Source: Luteibacter sp. OK325
GTDB taxonomy: Bacteria; Pseudomonadota; Gammaproteobacteria; Xanthomonadales; Rhodanobacteraceae
Assembly (NCBI RefSeq): GCF_003050935.1
Contig: NZ_QAOX01000001.1
Span: 434,001-498,000 of the forward strand
Length of the DNA: 64,000 bases
Reading direction: 5' to 3'
Numbering within the stretch: the stretch's first letter is position 1; every line of letters starts with the position of its first letter. This document shows, piece after piece, positions 1 to 8,080 of this stretch. The notes under the pieces were generated by a model. That model was not told where the DNA came from. It was given only the letters and a program-made list of their open reading frames with translations, and did not search any database. The translations under genes were made by a program, and so were the position numbers.

Positions 1-114
1 GCCGTAGGTATTGATCACAAAGCCTAAGGCAGCCAGCAGCATTACCAGCCAGACCACGATGCGCCAGGGCGCGAACGGACGGGCGTGACGGGCGCCTTTC
101 AGAGCCTTGAACAT
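1..114 (-). CDS. N-terminus of a membrane protein, cut by the window edge
   Basis: Only the first 38 codons are present. They encode a basic start (MFKALKGARHARPF) followed by one hydrophobic segment (about residues 18-35, WRIVVWLVMLLAALGFVI), typical of a membrane anchor. The ATG lies 2 bases after the stop codon of the peroxiredoxin gene, so the two are probably cotranscribed. There is too little sequence to name a family. Confidence 0.6.
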   Translation of the reverse strand, partial: MFKALKGARHARPFAPWRIVVWLVMLLAALGFVINTYG

Positions 115-116
115 GC

Positions 117-650
117 TCAGGCGCCCGACGCCTTCAGCTGCGCGAGGTCGGAAAGCACCTGCCCGGAGTTCTTTTCCGGATCCACGTCCTTGTAGACCTT
201 GACGATCTTGCCGGCCGGGTCGATCAGGAAGGTCTCGCGACGGGCGTACTTGCTGCCCTTCTCATCGCTGAGCACGTCGTATTTCGTCGCCATGGCGCCA
301 TCGGCGTCCGAGAGCAGCGGGAACGGGACGTGGTATTTCGCGGCGAATTCGGCATGCGACTTCACGTCGTCCAGGCTGACGCCGTAGACCACGGCACCGG
401 CCTTGTGAAGCTTGACGATGTCGTCGCGGAAGGTGCAGACCTCGGTGGTGCAGCCGCCGGTGAAGTCCTTCGGATAGAAGTAGACCACCAGCCACTTGCC
501 CTTCTCGGTGTCGAGGCTGTGCCACTCGCCCTTCTGGTCCTGCAGCTTGAAGTCGGGCGCCTTGTCGCCGACGGCGGGGCCGGTCGGGGTGGCGGCCCAG
601 GCGGAGACGGTAACCAGGCTAAGAGCGAGAAGCGTAAAGAGGCGACGCAT
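117..650 (-). CDS. exported BCP/PrxQ-type peroxiredoxin
   Basis: A 177-residue thiol peroxidase of the AhpC/TSA superfamily, expected to reduce hydroperoxides outside the cytoplasm. The start at 650 gives a clear Sec signal (MRRLFTLLALSLVTVSAWA, cleavage after AWA) with GAGG upstream; a longer open frame to 776 only adds an unlikely N-terminus. The core carries KDFTGGCTTEVCTFRDD: the peroxidatic cysteine after TGG, with a second cysteine five residues later, as in 1-Cys/atypical 2-Cys BCP proteins. E. coli Bcp is cytoplasmic, so this is a secreted relative and not the orthologue. It is followed at once by the truncated membrane-protein gene. Confidence 0.9.
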   Translation of the reverse strand: MRRLFTLLALSLVTVSAWAATPTGPAVGDKAPDFKLQDQKGEWHSLDTEKGKWLVVYFYPKDFTGGCTTEVCTFRDDIVKLHKAGAVVYGVSLDDVKSHAEFAAKYHVPFPLLSDADGAMATKYDVLSDEKGSKYARRETFLIDPAGKIVKVYKDVDPEKNSGQVLSDLAQLKASGA

Positions 651-744
651 GGGGAAACCTCGGTGGGTGGGAATGAAGGGAAGTGTACTCGTCCGCGTGA
701 ATGCGGGTTCCGCCCCTTTCGGTTGCATGGTGCCTGCGACTCGC

Positions 745-774
745 AAAAAAAAGAGGCACCCCGGAGGGCGCCCC
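745..774 (-). terminator. rho-independent terminator
   Basis: Read on the minus strand, a GC-rich stem (GGCGCCC with GGGTGCC, one G-U pair) is followed by an uninterrupted run of eight T. It sits just downstream of the periplasmic protein gene that ends at 796 and separates it from the peroxiredoxin gene. Confidence 0.7.
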
Positions 775-795
775 ATGGATCGACGAAGTACAGGC

Positions 796-1245
796 TTACT
801 TGATCTTCTCGATCTCGAACTTGCTCAGGTCGACGCCCAGGTTGAAGCCACGGCCCGTGCCGGTAATGGCCAGGGAGACTTCGCCCTTGGTCATCGCCGC
901 GCTCTCGGCACTCTTCACGACACCGGCGTTGGCGCCGCCGCTGGCGTATTCGCCGTAGATCTCGCTGATGCCATGGACGTGGGTGAACTCGCCCTTGCCA
1001 CCTTCGATGCTGAACTTGCCGGCAGTGAGACCGCCGCCACGCACATGGATCATCACCTCGGCGCTCTGCCCGTTATCGCAGCGGACATGGCCCCGGCCAT
1101 CGGCCTTCTTGTAGATCGCAGCCCAACCCGTGGTGCTGAACGTCATGTGGCATTTGACCTCGGCGTCAGCCTTGGCGGGCTGCACGGAGAAGGTACCTGC
1201 AGCGGCGAGGGCCAGGACAGCCAGACCGGTAATGCGCTTGATCAT
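796..1245 (-). CDS. small periplasmic protein of unknown function
   Basis: A 149-residue protein with a Sec signal (MIKRITGLAVLALAAAGTFSVQPAKA). The mature part has two cysteines (in EVKCHM and VRCDNG) spaced to form a disulfide, and is glycine-rich with alternating short strands, suggesting a small beta-sheet fold. GGAG lies 9 bases before the ATG. It has its own terminator downstream and stands alone. I do not recognise a named family. Confidence 0.75.
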   Translation of the reverse strand: MIKRITGLAVLALAAAGTFSVQPAKADAEVKCHMTFSTTGWAAIYKKADGRGHVRCDNGQSAEVMIHVRGGGLTAGKFSIEGGKGEFTHVHGISEIYGEYASGGANAGVVKSAESAAMTKGEVSLAITGTGRGFNLGVDLSKFEIEKIK

Positions 1246-1435
1246 GTTCGTTTCTCCGTGGGTAGGTGGCAGGAAGCTGCGAGACGGATTCTGTACTCAC
1301 GAATGTGAAGAAACCCGGAGGCCCCTGACACCCGTTCAGGAAAGCGGAGGATTCGTCGGTTGCCCGTGAACCGACTCCCCGTGCACAGCAGGCCGCTTTA
1401 CTATCGATCCAACGCCGCATCTTGAGGGGAATCCC

Positions 1436-1849
1436 ATGCCCAAGCACATCCTGGTTGGCTATGACGGCTCCGAAACCGCCCGCCGCGCTTACCTTTTCGC
1501 CCTGGAACTGGCCGCCTGCGCCGGCGCCAGGGTTCAGGTGCTCTCGGTGCTCCAGATCGACAACGGGGCCGATACGGCGGCGCTGATGATGACGGACAAC
1601 GGCAGGGAGCGGCTCGAGTCGCTGGACGCCGAGGTCAAGGCCCTGAAGCCCGAAGCGGGCGTACCGGTGGCCGTCGACCTCATCCACGGCAGCCCCGGGG
1701 ACGCCCTGCTCTCTTACGTGGCCCAGCACGGGGTGGATCACATCGTCATCGGGCACACCGAGCGCGGCGCCCTGGCCCGCTGGCTGGTCGGCTCGACATC
1801 GACCGACGTACTGGCCAAGGCCCACGTGCCGGTGACGGTGGTCCGGTAG
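1436..1849 (+). CDS. universal stress protein, UspA family
   Basis: A 137-residue single-domain Usp. It opens with the usual KHILVGYDGSETARRA strand-loop and ends with a nucleotide-loop motif near residues 105-120 (GHTERGALARWLVGST). The ATP-binding consensus is G-x2-G-x9-G-S/T; here the second glycine is replaced by glutamate, so ATP binding is uncertain. Usp proteins of this size act as dimers in the cytoplasm under stress. It is monocistronic, with GAGGGG upstream of the ATG. Confidence 0.9.
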   Translation: MPKHILVGYDGSETARRAYLFALELAACAGARVQVLSVLQIDNGADTAALMMTDNGRERLESLDAEVKALKPEAGVPVAVDLIHGSPGDALLSYVAQHGVDHIVIGHTERGALARWLVGSTSTDVLAKAHVPVTVVR

Positions 1850-1943
1850 CCGCAAGGATGCTGCGTAGCCATGCCCGCCCGGCTTTGTCACAATTCGGTC
1901 AGATGCCCGCTGGGCGATAAGACAAAGCGATCGGGGAAAACGA

Positions 1944-2765
1944 GTGAGCTACGCCGCCACTTTGCCATGGACGCTCGAAAAACTGGACCTCTCGCGGATC
2001 GACATCGAGAAGGTCAGGCATAACGAAGACCTGTTCCTGCTGCTGTGCAGCTCCTCGTTCGTCGAGAGCGGCTCGGACCTCTACACCCACCTCCTGGTCG
2101 ACCACTTCGCCGGCGACGAGACGCTGCAAGCCTGGCTTCGCGATCATTGGGAGCACGAGGAGATGCAGCACGGCCGTGCGCTCGCGGCTTATGTGCGCCA
2201 CGTCTGGCCGGAGTTCGACTGGGAAACCGGTTTCAAGAACTTTTTCGCTCATTACGGTTCGGTTTGCACGCCCGACGAGCTCGAACCGAACCGAGGCCTG
2301 GAGCTTGCCGCACGCTGCGTCGTCGAAACGGGAACGGCGAGCCTCTATCGCGCCCTCAACGACGTGACTGACGAGCCGGTATTGCGCGAACTGACGAACT
2401 ACATCAAGAGCGATGAAGTCCGTCATTACAAGAATTTCTACCAGCACTTCCGTATCTATCGCGAGCGCGACAAGATCGGTCGCTTCAGCACCTTGCGCAC
2501 CTTGCTCAAGCGTCTGAGCGAGATCAAGAACGAAGACAGCGACATTGCGCTGCGTCACGTGTTCAACATTCGCCATCCCGATAAGGCGAACGATGACGCG
2601 GAGTTCCGTCGCATCGCAGGTCGCGCGGAGAGCCTGCTCAAGAAGCACCTCCCCGCCGAGATGACGGTGAAGATGCTGCTGCGCCCACTCGACCTCCCGG
2701 CCCGACTCAACACCATGCTCGAGTGGCCGCTAACGCGCATCACCGAAAAGCTGTTCCTGCACTAA
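1944..2765 (+). CDS. ferritin-like di-iron protein
   Basis: A 273-residue soluble helical protein starting at GTG. It shows the four carboxylate/histidine motifs of a ferritin-like di-iron site in order: E in FVESGSDLY (about residue 41), EHEEMQHG (about 70-77), E in VVETGTASLY (about 128) and SDEVRHYKNF (about 155-164). This ExxH pair pattern is shared by rubrerythrins, acyl-ACP desaturases and related oxidases, so the reaction cannot be assigned. There is no signal peptide. The neighbours give no pathway context. Confidence 0.8.
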   Translation: MSYAATLPWTLEKLDLSRIDIEKVRHNEDLFLLLCSSSFVESGSDLYTHLLVDHFAGDETLQAWLRDHWEHEEMQHGRALAAYVRHVWPEFDWETGFKNFFAHYGSVCTPDELEPNRGLELAARCVVETGTASLYRALNDVTDEPVLRELTNYIKSDEVRHYKNFYQHFRIYRERDKIGRFSTLRTLLKRLSEIKNEDSDIALRHVFNIRHPDKANDDAEFRRIAGRAESLLKKHLPAEMTVKMLLRPLDLPARLNTMLEWPLTRITEKLFLH

Positions 2766-2786
2766 AACCAGCGCGCCGATCCAAAA

Positions 2787-2846
2787 TGCAGGAGCCGATT
2801 CATCGGCGATCCGACCGCTTGATGTAGGAGCCGATTCATCGGCGAT
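2787..2846 (+). repeat. two direct copies of a REP-like palindrome
   Basis: Two copies of GGAGCCGATTCATCGGCGA, preceded by TGCA and TGTA, lie in direct orientation between the di-iron gene and the convergent lipoprotein gene. Each has a small imperfect palindrome (GCCGATtcATCGGC). The same element recurs at 6314-6386, 15313, 15778-15906, 18775 and 62117-62183, always between genes. Confidence 0.85.
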
Positions 2847-2864
2847 AGGGTGCTCGCGAACGCA

Positions 2865-3578
2865 TCACTTCTTCTTAGAAAGCGGCGCCCACTTATCCGC
2901 ATCAAAACCACCTGTCTCGAAAGTCAGCGTGGTTTCGCCCCGGCTGACCGTGACCACGTCAATGGTGATCCGCTTGGTCTTCGCCATATCCTTAATGAAC
3001 TGGGGATCGTTACGGAAGATCAACGCAGGCTCGCCGGTCGGCGGACGGAAGGCTTTCAGCGTTTTCGGCTTGCCGTCGAAGGTGGCCTTTAGCGTGCAGT
3101 CGCCCTTGCAGACGAATCCCTTCCCCGCCGTGGCGTAGAGAAAGACGGTCTGGCCCCAGGCAGTGTGGCGGCGGAGGATCAGCCGCACCGTCTCCTCGCC
3201 CGTCGGGCGGGTGGACTGGATCGTCGCCGTGCTCTGCGTGCCGCCCTGCATGGGCGAGGTCTGGTAGAGCCACAGAGCCGTCAGGCGCGCCTTCTCGCTG
3301 GAGGCCTTGTAGTTGGTCTCGAGGTTGTCGAGCGTTTGCTTCACCTCGGCCGCGGCCGGGGTGTCCGGATACTTGTCGACGATCTCGTGACCCAGCTGCA
3401 CCGCAGGACCATCGTTGTGCAGCTTCAGCAGCTGCTGATAGGTCTCGAGTTTCTTCGCCGCTTCATCGGCCTGGTTGTTCGCCGGTGCCTGCTGCGCAGC
3501 CTGGGGCTCGGACGGCTGTGAACAGGCGCCCATCGTGGCGGTGGCAAGGAGAACGGCGAGCTGAGAGTAACGGCGCAT
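2865..3578 (-). CDS. lipoprotein of unknown function
   Basis: A 237-residue predicted lipoprotein. The start at 3578 gives MRRYSQLAVLLATATMGAC, with the lipobox ending at Cys19. Residues about 20-120 are helical and Gln/Ala/Lys-rich, with a TPR-like look (YQQLLKLHNDGPAVQLGHEIVDKY). The C-terminal half is beta-rich, with a CKGDC motif near residue 150 that could form a small disulfide loop. A longer open frame to 4064 runs back over the start of the divergent MFS gene and is a shadow. Function unknown. Confidence 0.8.
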   Translation of the reverse strand: MRRYSQLAVLLATATMGACSQPSEPQAAQQAPANNQADEAAKKLETYQQLLKLHNDGPAVQLGHEIVDKYPDTPAAAEVKQTLDNLETNYKASSEKARLTALWLYQTSPMQGGTQSTATIQSTRPTGEETVRLILRRHTAWGQTVFLYATAGKGFVCKGDCTLKATFDGKPKTLKAFRPPTGEPALIFRNDPQFIKDMAKTKRITIDVVTVSRGETTLTFETGGFDADKWAPLSKKK

Positions 3579-3674
3579 GGCGAAGGCATCCCGGAAACGA
3601 AGCCCTAGCTTCGCCCTTCGGCGCGGCCGCTGGCAAGGCGAGCGTAGAATCGCCCGACTCCCCAAGGATCGCCC

Positions 3675-4934
3675 ATGACTTCGTCGTCCCCGGAAGCCGT
3701 ATCCCTCCTTCGCCATCGCGCCTTCCTGCATTTCTGGTTCGCCAAGAACGCCTCCAGTTTCGGTTTCCAGATGATGTCCGTCGCGGTCGGCTGGCAGATC
3801 TACGAGATCACCCATCGTGCGCTGGACCTCGGCCTCATCGGCCTGGTCCAGTTCGTGCCCTCGGTGTTGCTGGCCCTGCCGGCCGGCCACCTGGCCGACC
3901 AGTTCGACCGGCGCCGCATCGTCACCCTTTGCCAGTCCATCGAGTGGCTGGCGATCGCGCTTCTCGCTGTTTTCAGCCTCACCGGGCACATCAACGAGGT
4001 CGGCATTCTCGCCCTGGTGTTCGTGGTCGGTGTTGGCAAGGCCTTTGAATTCCCCGCCCTGCAATCGATGCTCCCGGCGCTGGTCCCAGCCGCCGTGCTA
4101 CCACGTGCCATGGCGTCAACGGCCTCGGCCGGCCAGGCGGCGATGATCGCCGGCCCCGCCCTCGGCGGCCTGCTCTACGTCGCCGGCCCCGGCGTGGTCT
4201 ATTCGGTCTCCGGGGCGCTCTACCTCATCGCACTGACCCTGATGTCGCGACTGTCGTACGACCACCAGCCGCCGCGCCGTGAGCCGGCCACGCTGAAGAC
4301 CCTGTTCGCTGGCGTGCACTTCATCCGCCATCGTCCCGCCGTCTTCGGCGTGATCTCCCTGGATCTCTTCGCGGTGCTGCTGGGTGGCGCCACCGCGCTA
4401 TTGCCGATCTTCGCCAGGGACATCCTGCACACCGGCCCCTGGGGCCTTGGCCTGCTCCGTGCAGCACCCGCGGTCGGTGCGCTGCTGATGTCCGTGTGGC
4501 TTGCCCATAACAGCCTGACGCGACGCGTGGGGCCGATCATGTTCGCGTCCGTGGCGGGCTTCGGCGTGGCCACCATCGTTTTCGCGCTCTCGTCCACGCT
4601 CTGGCTATCACTGGTCGCGCTGTTCGCCCTGGGCGCGTTCGACATGGTCAGCATGGTCATCCGCGGGGCCCTGGTGCAGCTGGAGACGCCAGACGACATG
4701 CGTGGGCGGGTCAGCGCGGTCAACGCCATCTTCATCAACACATCCAACCAGCTGGGCGAGTTCGAGTCCGGCATCCTCGCCGCGGCCCTGGGCGCGGTGA
4801 ATGCCACCCTGATCGGGGGTATCGGCACCCTGGTCGTGGTCGGCCTGTGGACCTGGTGGTTCCCCTCCCTGCGACGCCGCCAGGGCCTGGTATCGGACCC
4901 CGAGCCCATCGAAGGCGCCAGCGATACCCTCTGA
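3675..4934 (+). CDS. MFS exporter, EntS/MFS_3-like
   Basis: A 419-residue major facilitator protein with about 12 membrane segments. The loop between helices 2 and 3 carries LPAGHLADQFDRRRIV, the signature A motif of MFS drug and siderophore exporters. The pattern of an N-terminal RHRAFLHFWFAKNASSFGFQM and a late RGRVSAVNAIFINTSNQLGEFESG segment is that of the EntS-like MFS_3 group, which exports enterobactin in E. coli. No siderophore genes lie nearby, so the substrate is unknown. Confidence 0.85.
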   Translation: MTSSSPEAVSLLRHRAFLHFWFAKNASSFGFQMMSVAVGWQIYEITHRALDLGLIGLVQFVPSVLLALPAGHLADQFDRRRIVTLCQSIEWLAIALLAVFSLTGHINEVGILALVFVVGVGKAFEFPALQSMLPALVPAAVLPRAMASTASAGQAAMIAGPALGGLLYVAGPGVVYSVSGALYLIALTLMSRLSYDHQPPRREPATLKTLFAGVHFIRHRPAVFGVISLDLFAVLLGGATALLPIFARDILHTGPWGLGLLRAAPAVGALLMSVWLAHNSLTRRVGPIMFASVAGFGVATIVFALSSTLWLSLVALFALGAFDMVSMVIRGALVQLETPDDMRGRVSAVNAIFINTSNQLGEFESGILAAALGAVNATLIGGIGTLVVVGLWTWWFPSLRRRQGLVSDPEPIEGASDTL

Positions 4935-4994
4935 CACAGCGCCGGAAACGTGCTAATAAAGTGGACGTCTATACCGCCAAAGGGGATGTCCACG

Positions 4995-6302
4995 ATGAAG
5001 CGCCTGCTCGCCGCCGCCCTTCTCACCCTTGTCGCGCCGGCCTATGCCGCGCACGAGGGTCCCGCCAGTCTCGATGCCGCGCTCGCCCAGGGCAAGCGTG
5101 AGCACAAGCCGGTGCTGGTCGATTTCCAGGCGGTATGGTGTTACTCGTGTTATTACATGGCCAGCCATGTCCTCAACGGCAAGGAATGGGACGATCTCGG
5201 GAAGAAGATCGTGTTTTATGAGGCCGACGCGGACAAACCCGCGGACAAGGCGTGGATGAACAAGCTCAATGTTCACTTCCTGCCCACCTATGTCGCCATC
5301 GGTCCGGATGGCGAAGAGCTGGGACGCATCCTTGCCGAGCAGCCTCGCGAGAAGTTCTATCCCGAGGTTGCGTCGCTTCTTTCCGGCGACTCCCGGCTTT
5401 CGCATCAGAAAGACGAAGCGGTGAAGGGTTCGCTCGCCTCGGTGGCCGACGTGCTTGACACCTACCAGCTGCGTTACCAGGGCAAGGAAGGCATGGCCTG
5501 GTTCGATACGCTGCCGGCCATGGTTCGTAATGTGTCGGACAAGGACAAGCGCGTTGCCCTGGTTAAGCAGAAGCTGCTTCTGCTCGAGGCGAAGGCGGAC
5601 AAGAATGACAAAGGCATCGCGGATGCCGCGACGAAGGTGCTGGCCGGGAACATCGGCTGCGACCGTCCTTATGTGCTCGACGACCTGATCGAATCGACCT
5701 CTGCACAGCCACCAGCGACGCGACAGCCCTCGCTGTCGTTGCAAAAGCCCGCATACGACGACTACCTGGCGACGCAGATCTTCACCGCCTTGCCCGCGTG
5801 TGCCGACCAGCGCAGCGCCGTACTTACCGCCGCCGATCTGGATGCCGCGCTCGGCGACTCCGCCGGCGAACAAGCGGTACTGCGCAAGGCGATCAACCTC
5901 AGTCGTGAAAAGCTCCACGGCGATCTGAAGAGCGACCGCAATCTCGCCGACAACCTGCGTGTCTACCTCGTTCGGGCCAAGGCGGGCGATGAGCTCGACA
6001 CGCTGGAGAAGCAGCTGATCGCCGCGTATCCGGACGACTACGTTTACAACTATCGCTACGGGCGTCGACTCGTCGAAAGCGGCAAGTTCGAGCAAGGCCT
6101 GCCTTATCTCGAGACCGCCGCGAAGAAAGCCTACGGCGCCAACACGATCAGCGTTGCGACCTATCGGGTGAAGGCACTGCATGCGCTAAACCGCGATGCA
6201 GAAGCGCGCAAGCTCGTCACGGCCACGGTGGCGGCGCAAGGCAGCGCGTTCCCCGAGCAGGCAAAGAAGCTCCAGGAAACTCTGCCGACGAGTTCCAGCT
6301 AA
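4995..6302 (+). CDS. exported thioredoxin-like protein with TPR-like C-terminus
   Basis: A 435-residue protein with a Sec signal (MKRLLAAALLTLVAPAYA). Residues about 35-135 form a thioredoxin-like domain with the redox motif WCYSC in DFQAVWCYSCYYM, close to the C-terminal domain of DsbD. The rest is helical and repetitive, compatible with TPR-like packing. The ATG at 4995 is preferred because AGGGG lies 9 bases upstream; an in-frame ATG at 4986 directly abuts that site. A periplasmic disulfide role is likely, but the partner is unknown. It ends just before an inverted REP pair. Confidence 0.8.
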   Translation: MKRLLAAALLTLVAPAYAAHEGPASLDAALAQGKREHKPVLVDFQAVWCYSCYYMASHVLNGKEWDDLGKKIVFYEADADKPADKAWMNKLNVHFLPTYVAIGPDGEELGRILAEQPREKFYPEVASLLSGDSRLSHQKDEAVKGSLASVADVLDTYQLRYQGKEGMAWFDTLPAMVRNVSDKDKRVALVKQKLLLLEAKADKNDKGIADAATKVLAGNIGCDRPYVLDDLIESTSAQPPATRQPSLSLQKPAYDDYLATQIFTALPACADQRSAVLTAADLDAALGDSAGEQAVLRKAINLSREKLHGDLKSDRNLADNLRVYLVRAKAGDELDTLEKQLIAAYPDDYVYNYRYGRRLVESGKFEQGLPYLETAAKKAYGANTISVATYRVKALHALNRDAEARKLVTATVAAQGSAFPEQAKKLQETLPTSSS

Positions 6303-6313
6303 CCGCGCTCCTT

Positions 6314-6386
6314 GTGGGAGCCGCTTCAGCGGCGATTTAGGCATCGCTACGTAGCCAGCCTTGATCGCCGCTGAAGCGGCTCCCAC
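6314..6386. repeat. inverted pair of REP-like elements (BIME-like)
   Basis: GTGGGAGCCGCTTCAGCGGC with its GAT end at 6314-6336 is repeated as an exact inverted copy at 6364-6386, so the whole can fold into a long hairpin. It lies between two convergent genes, where it could act as a bidirectional terminator or mRNA 3-prime stabiliser. The core reads GCTTCAGC, where most other copies in the window have GATTCATC; the palindromic change is compensatory. Confidence 0.85.
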
Positions 6387-6396
6387 ATGGCACACG

Positions 6397-6705
6397 TCAG
6401 GTCTGCGACGTACCGTAGACCACAGAATCCAGATGCTCAACCCGCGCAATGGTGTCCAACGACACCGTCGCCGACCACGCCGGCCGGTCGTTATCAATCA
6501 GCTTCACCACACCGTTGATGCCTTCGGTCCCGCTGGCATCGACGAACGCCTGCACCGTGGGTACCACAACCACAACACCCTGAATCGTCGAGCCATCCTG
6601 CAGATGAAGGACGACCTTCGCGTTATCGGGCAGCTCGTGAACCAGCGCCTGCAGACGCCCGATCGTGCCCTTGTCGGTGTGAATCGTGTCGGCTTCGCGG
6701 CCCAT
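6397..6705 (-). CDS. DUF3247 family protein
   Basis: A 102-residue cytoplasmic protein. The start at 6705 (MGREADTIHTDK) has GAGGA 7 bases upstream and matches the usual N-terminus of this Xanthomonadales family as I remember it. The sequence has short strands (KVVLHLQDGSTIQGVVVVVP) that resemble an Sm-like barrel, and I recall that a Xanthomonas member was described as Sm-like. RNA binding is therefore possible but not shown here. Confidence 0.75.
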   Translation of the reverse strand: MGREADTIHTDKGTIGRLQALVHELPDNAKVVLHLQDGSTIQGVVVVVPTVQAFVDASGTEGINGVVKLIDNDRPAWSATVSLDTIARVEHLDSVVYGTSQT

Positions 6706-6812
6706 GGCGGTGTCCTCGTAGTGGCAGACCACCGACGCTACTCTCCGCCCGTCGATGGAATGTCTACGGGGCGCGCTGCTACGCTGCGCCCTCTTCCAGA
6801 TGCGGGCCAGCC

Positions 6813-7481
6813 ATGATCATCGTCCACCACCTGAATAACTCGCGCTCCCAGCGCGTCCTCTGGCTGCTGGAGGAACTTGGTCTGCCCTATGAGATCGTGC
6901 GTTACCAGCGAGACCCCAAGACCATGCTGGCACCCAGGGAGCTGCGCGCCATTCACCCGCTCGGCAAGTCGCCCATCCTCCAGGACGGCGACGTGACGCT
7001 GGCCGAGTCGGGGGCCATCGTCGAGTACCTGCTTGAACGCTATGGCCAGGGCCGCCTTAAGCCTCCCGTCGGTAGTCCCGACTGGCTGCGCTTCATCTAT
7101 TTCCTGCACTACGCCGAAGGTTCGGCGATGCCGCCCCTGCTATTGAAGCTGGTCTTCGTGCGCATGGAGACGGCGCCGGTACCGTTCTTTGCCAAGCCGG
7201 TCGCCCGGATGCTCGCGAAAGGCGCTCAGAAGGCCTTCGTCGACCCCCAGCTGAAGCTGCACCTGGACTACCTCGAGGGCGAAATCGGCAAGTCGGAGTG
7301 GTTCGCCGGCAATGAGTTCACGGCGGCCGATATCCAGATGAGCTTCCCCTTGGAGGCCGCGGCCAGCCGGGGCGGGCTCGACGCATCGCGGCCGAAGCTG
7401 CACGCCTTCCTCGAGCGCATCCACGCACGCCCGGCCTACCAGGCGGCGCTCAGCAAGGGTGGCAGATACGACTTCGCGTGA
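6813..7481 (+). CDS. glutathione S-transferase family protein
   Basis: A 222-residue GST. The N-terminal thioredoxin-fold half has NNSRSQRVLWLLEELGLPYE, HPLGKSPIL with the cis-proline, and LAESGAIVEYLLERYG. The C-terminal helical half has the capping motif FTAADIQMSFPLEAA near residue 173. It is likely to conjugate glutathione to electrophiles in the cytoplasm; the substrate is not predictable. The next gene follows after about 110 bases. Confidence 0.9.
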   Translation: MIIVHHLNNSRSQRVLWLLEELGLPYEIVRYQRDPKTMLAPRELRAIHPLGKSPILQDGDVTLAESGAIVEYLLERYGQGRLKPPVGSPDWLRFIYFLHYAEGSAMPPLLLKLVFVRMETAPVPFFAKPVARMLAKGAQKAFVDPQLKLHLDYLEGEIGKSEWFAGNEFTAADIQMSFPLEAAASRGGLDASRPKLHAFLERIHARPAYQAALSKGGRYDFA

Positions 7482-7593
7482 TAACGACGAGCCTGAATCC
7501 CTGTTCAATCCGGCACTTGCCTGTTTACACGACCCTCACGACCCGGGCCGCAAAGTCGGTTCCCGTCAGCAACGCTTGAGAGGGAGCCATCCA

Positions 7594-7923
7594 ATGAGCA
7601 GAAATCGTGAGTTCGCGCAGCAGGTCGAAAGCGCCGTCAACGGCGTATCCGGCCGCGTTCGCCACTACGCGGATGAGGCGACCGGCGCAGGCAACGACCT
7701 GCTCGAGCGCACCCGTCGCGTCACCAACAAGTTCGCCAAGCGCAACAGCGGCAGCAGCCAGAAGGTTCGTTACCTGGCGGAAGATCTCGCCGATGAGGCG
7801 ACCTATCAGTATCGCCGTCTGCGTAAGCAGGTGCGTCGCAACCCGGGCGTGACCATCGGTATCGCCGCTGCGGCTATCGGAACGTTTCTTCTGATTCGTC
7901 ATGCGTTGCGTAGCGACGACTGA
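7594..7923 (+). CDS. ElaB/DUF883-like tail-anchored protein
   Basis: A 109-residue protein with a charged, helical N-terminal part (about residues 1-80) and one C-terminal membrane segment (GVTIGIAAAAIGTFLLIRHA), ending in RSDD. This layout is that of ElaB/YgaM/YqjD proteins, some of which bind ribosomes at the inner membrane in E. coli. GAGAGGGAG precedes the ATG at 7594. A strong terminator follows. Confidence 0.75.
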   Translation: MSRNREFAQQVESAVNGVSGRVRHYADEATGAGNDLLERTRRVTNKFAKRNSGSSQKVRYLAEDLADEATYQYRRLRKQVRRNPGVTIGIAAAAIGTFLLIRHALRSDD

Positions 7924-7943
7924 GCAGGCACGTCTGAATATCA

Positions 7944-7968
7944 AAGGCCGGGAGTGATCCCGGCCTTT
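7944..7968 (+). terminator. rho-independent terminator
   Basis: AAAGGCCGGGA and TCCCGGCCTTT form a perfect stem with the loop GTGA, followed by a T-rich stretch. It closes the gene ending at 7923. Confidence 0.9.
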
Positions 7969-8080
7969 TTCTTTGCCGTAAAGAACATAGCCGCATGGTG
8001 CCGAATTTCTCCCCGTGAGCGAGCTCCGCCGCGTGCCGACTCGAAGGGGCATGTACGTGCCTTCCAAGTAGGACGCCACC

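Noticed and set aside
117-776. Longer start for the peroxiredoxin
   Set aside because: It would bury a clean Sec signal behind 42 residues translated through the neighbouring terminator region.
2865-4064. A 399-codon form of the lipoprotein gene
   Set aside because: The extension overlaps the first 390 bases of the divergent MFS gene and hides the lipobox.
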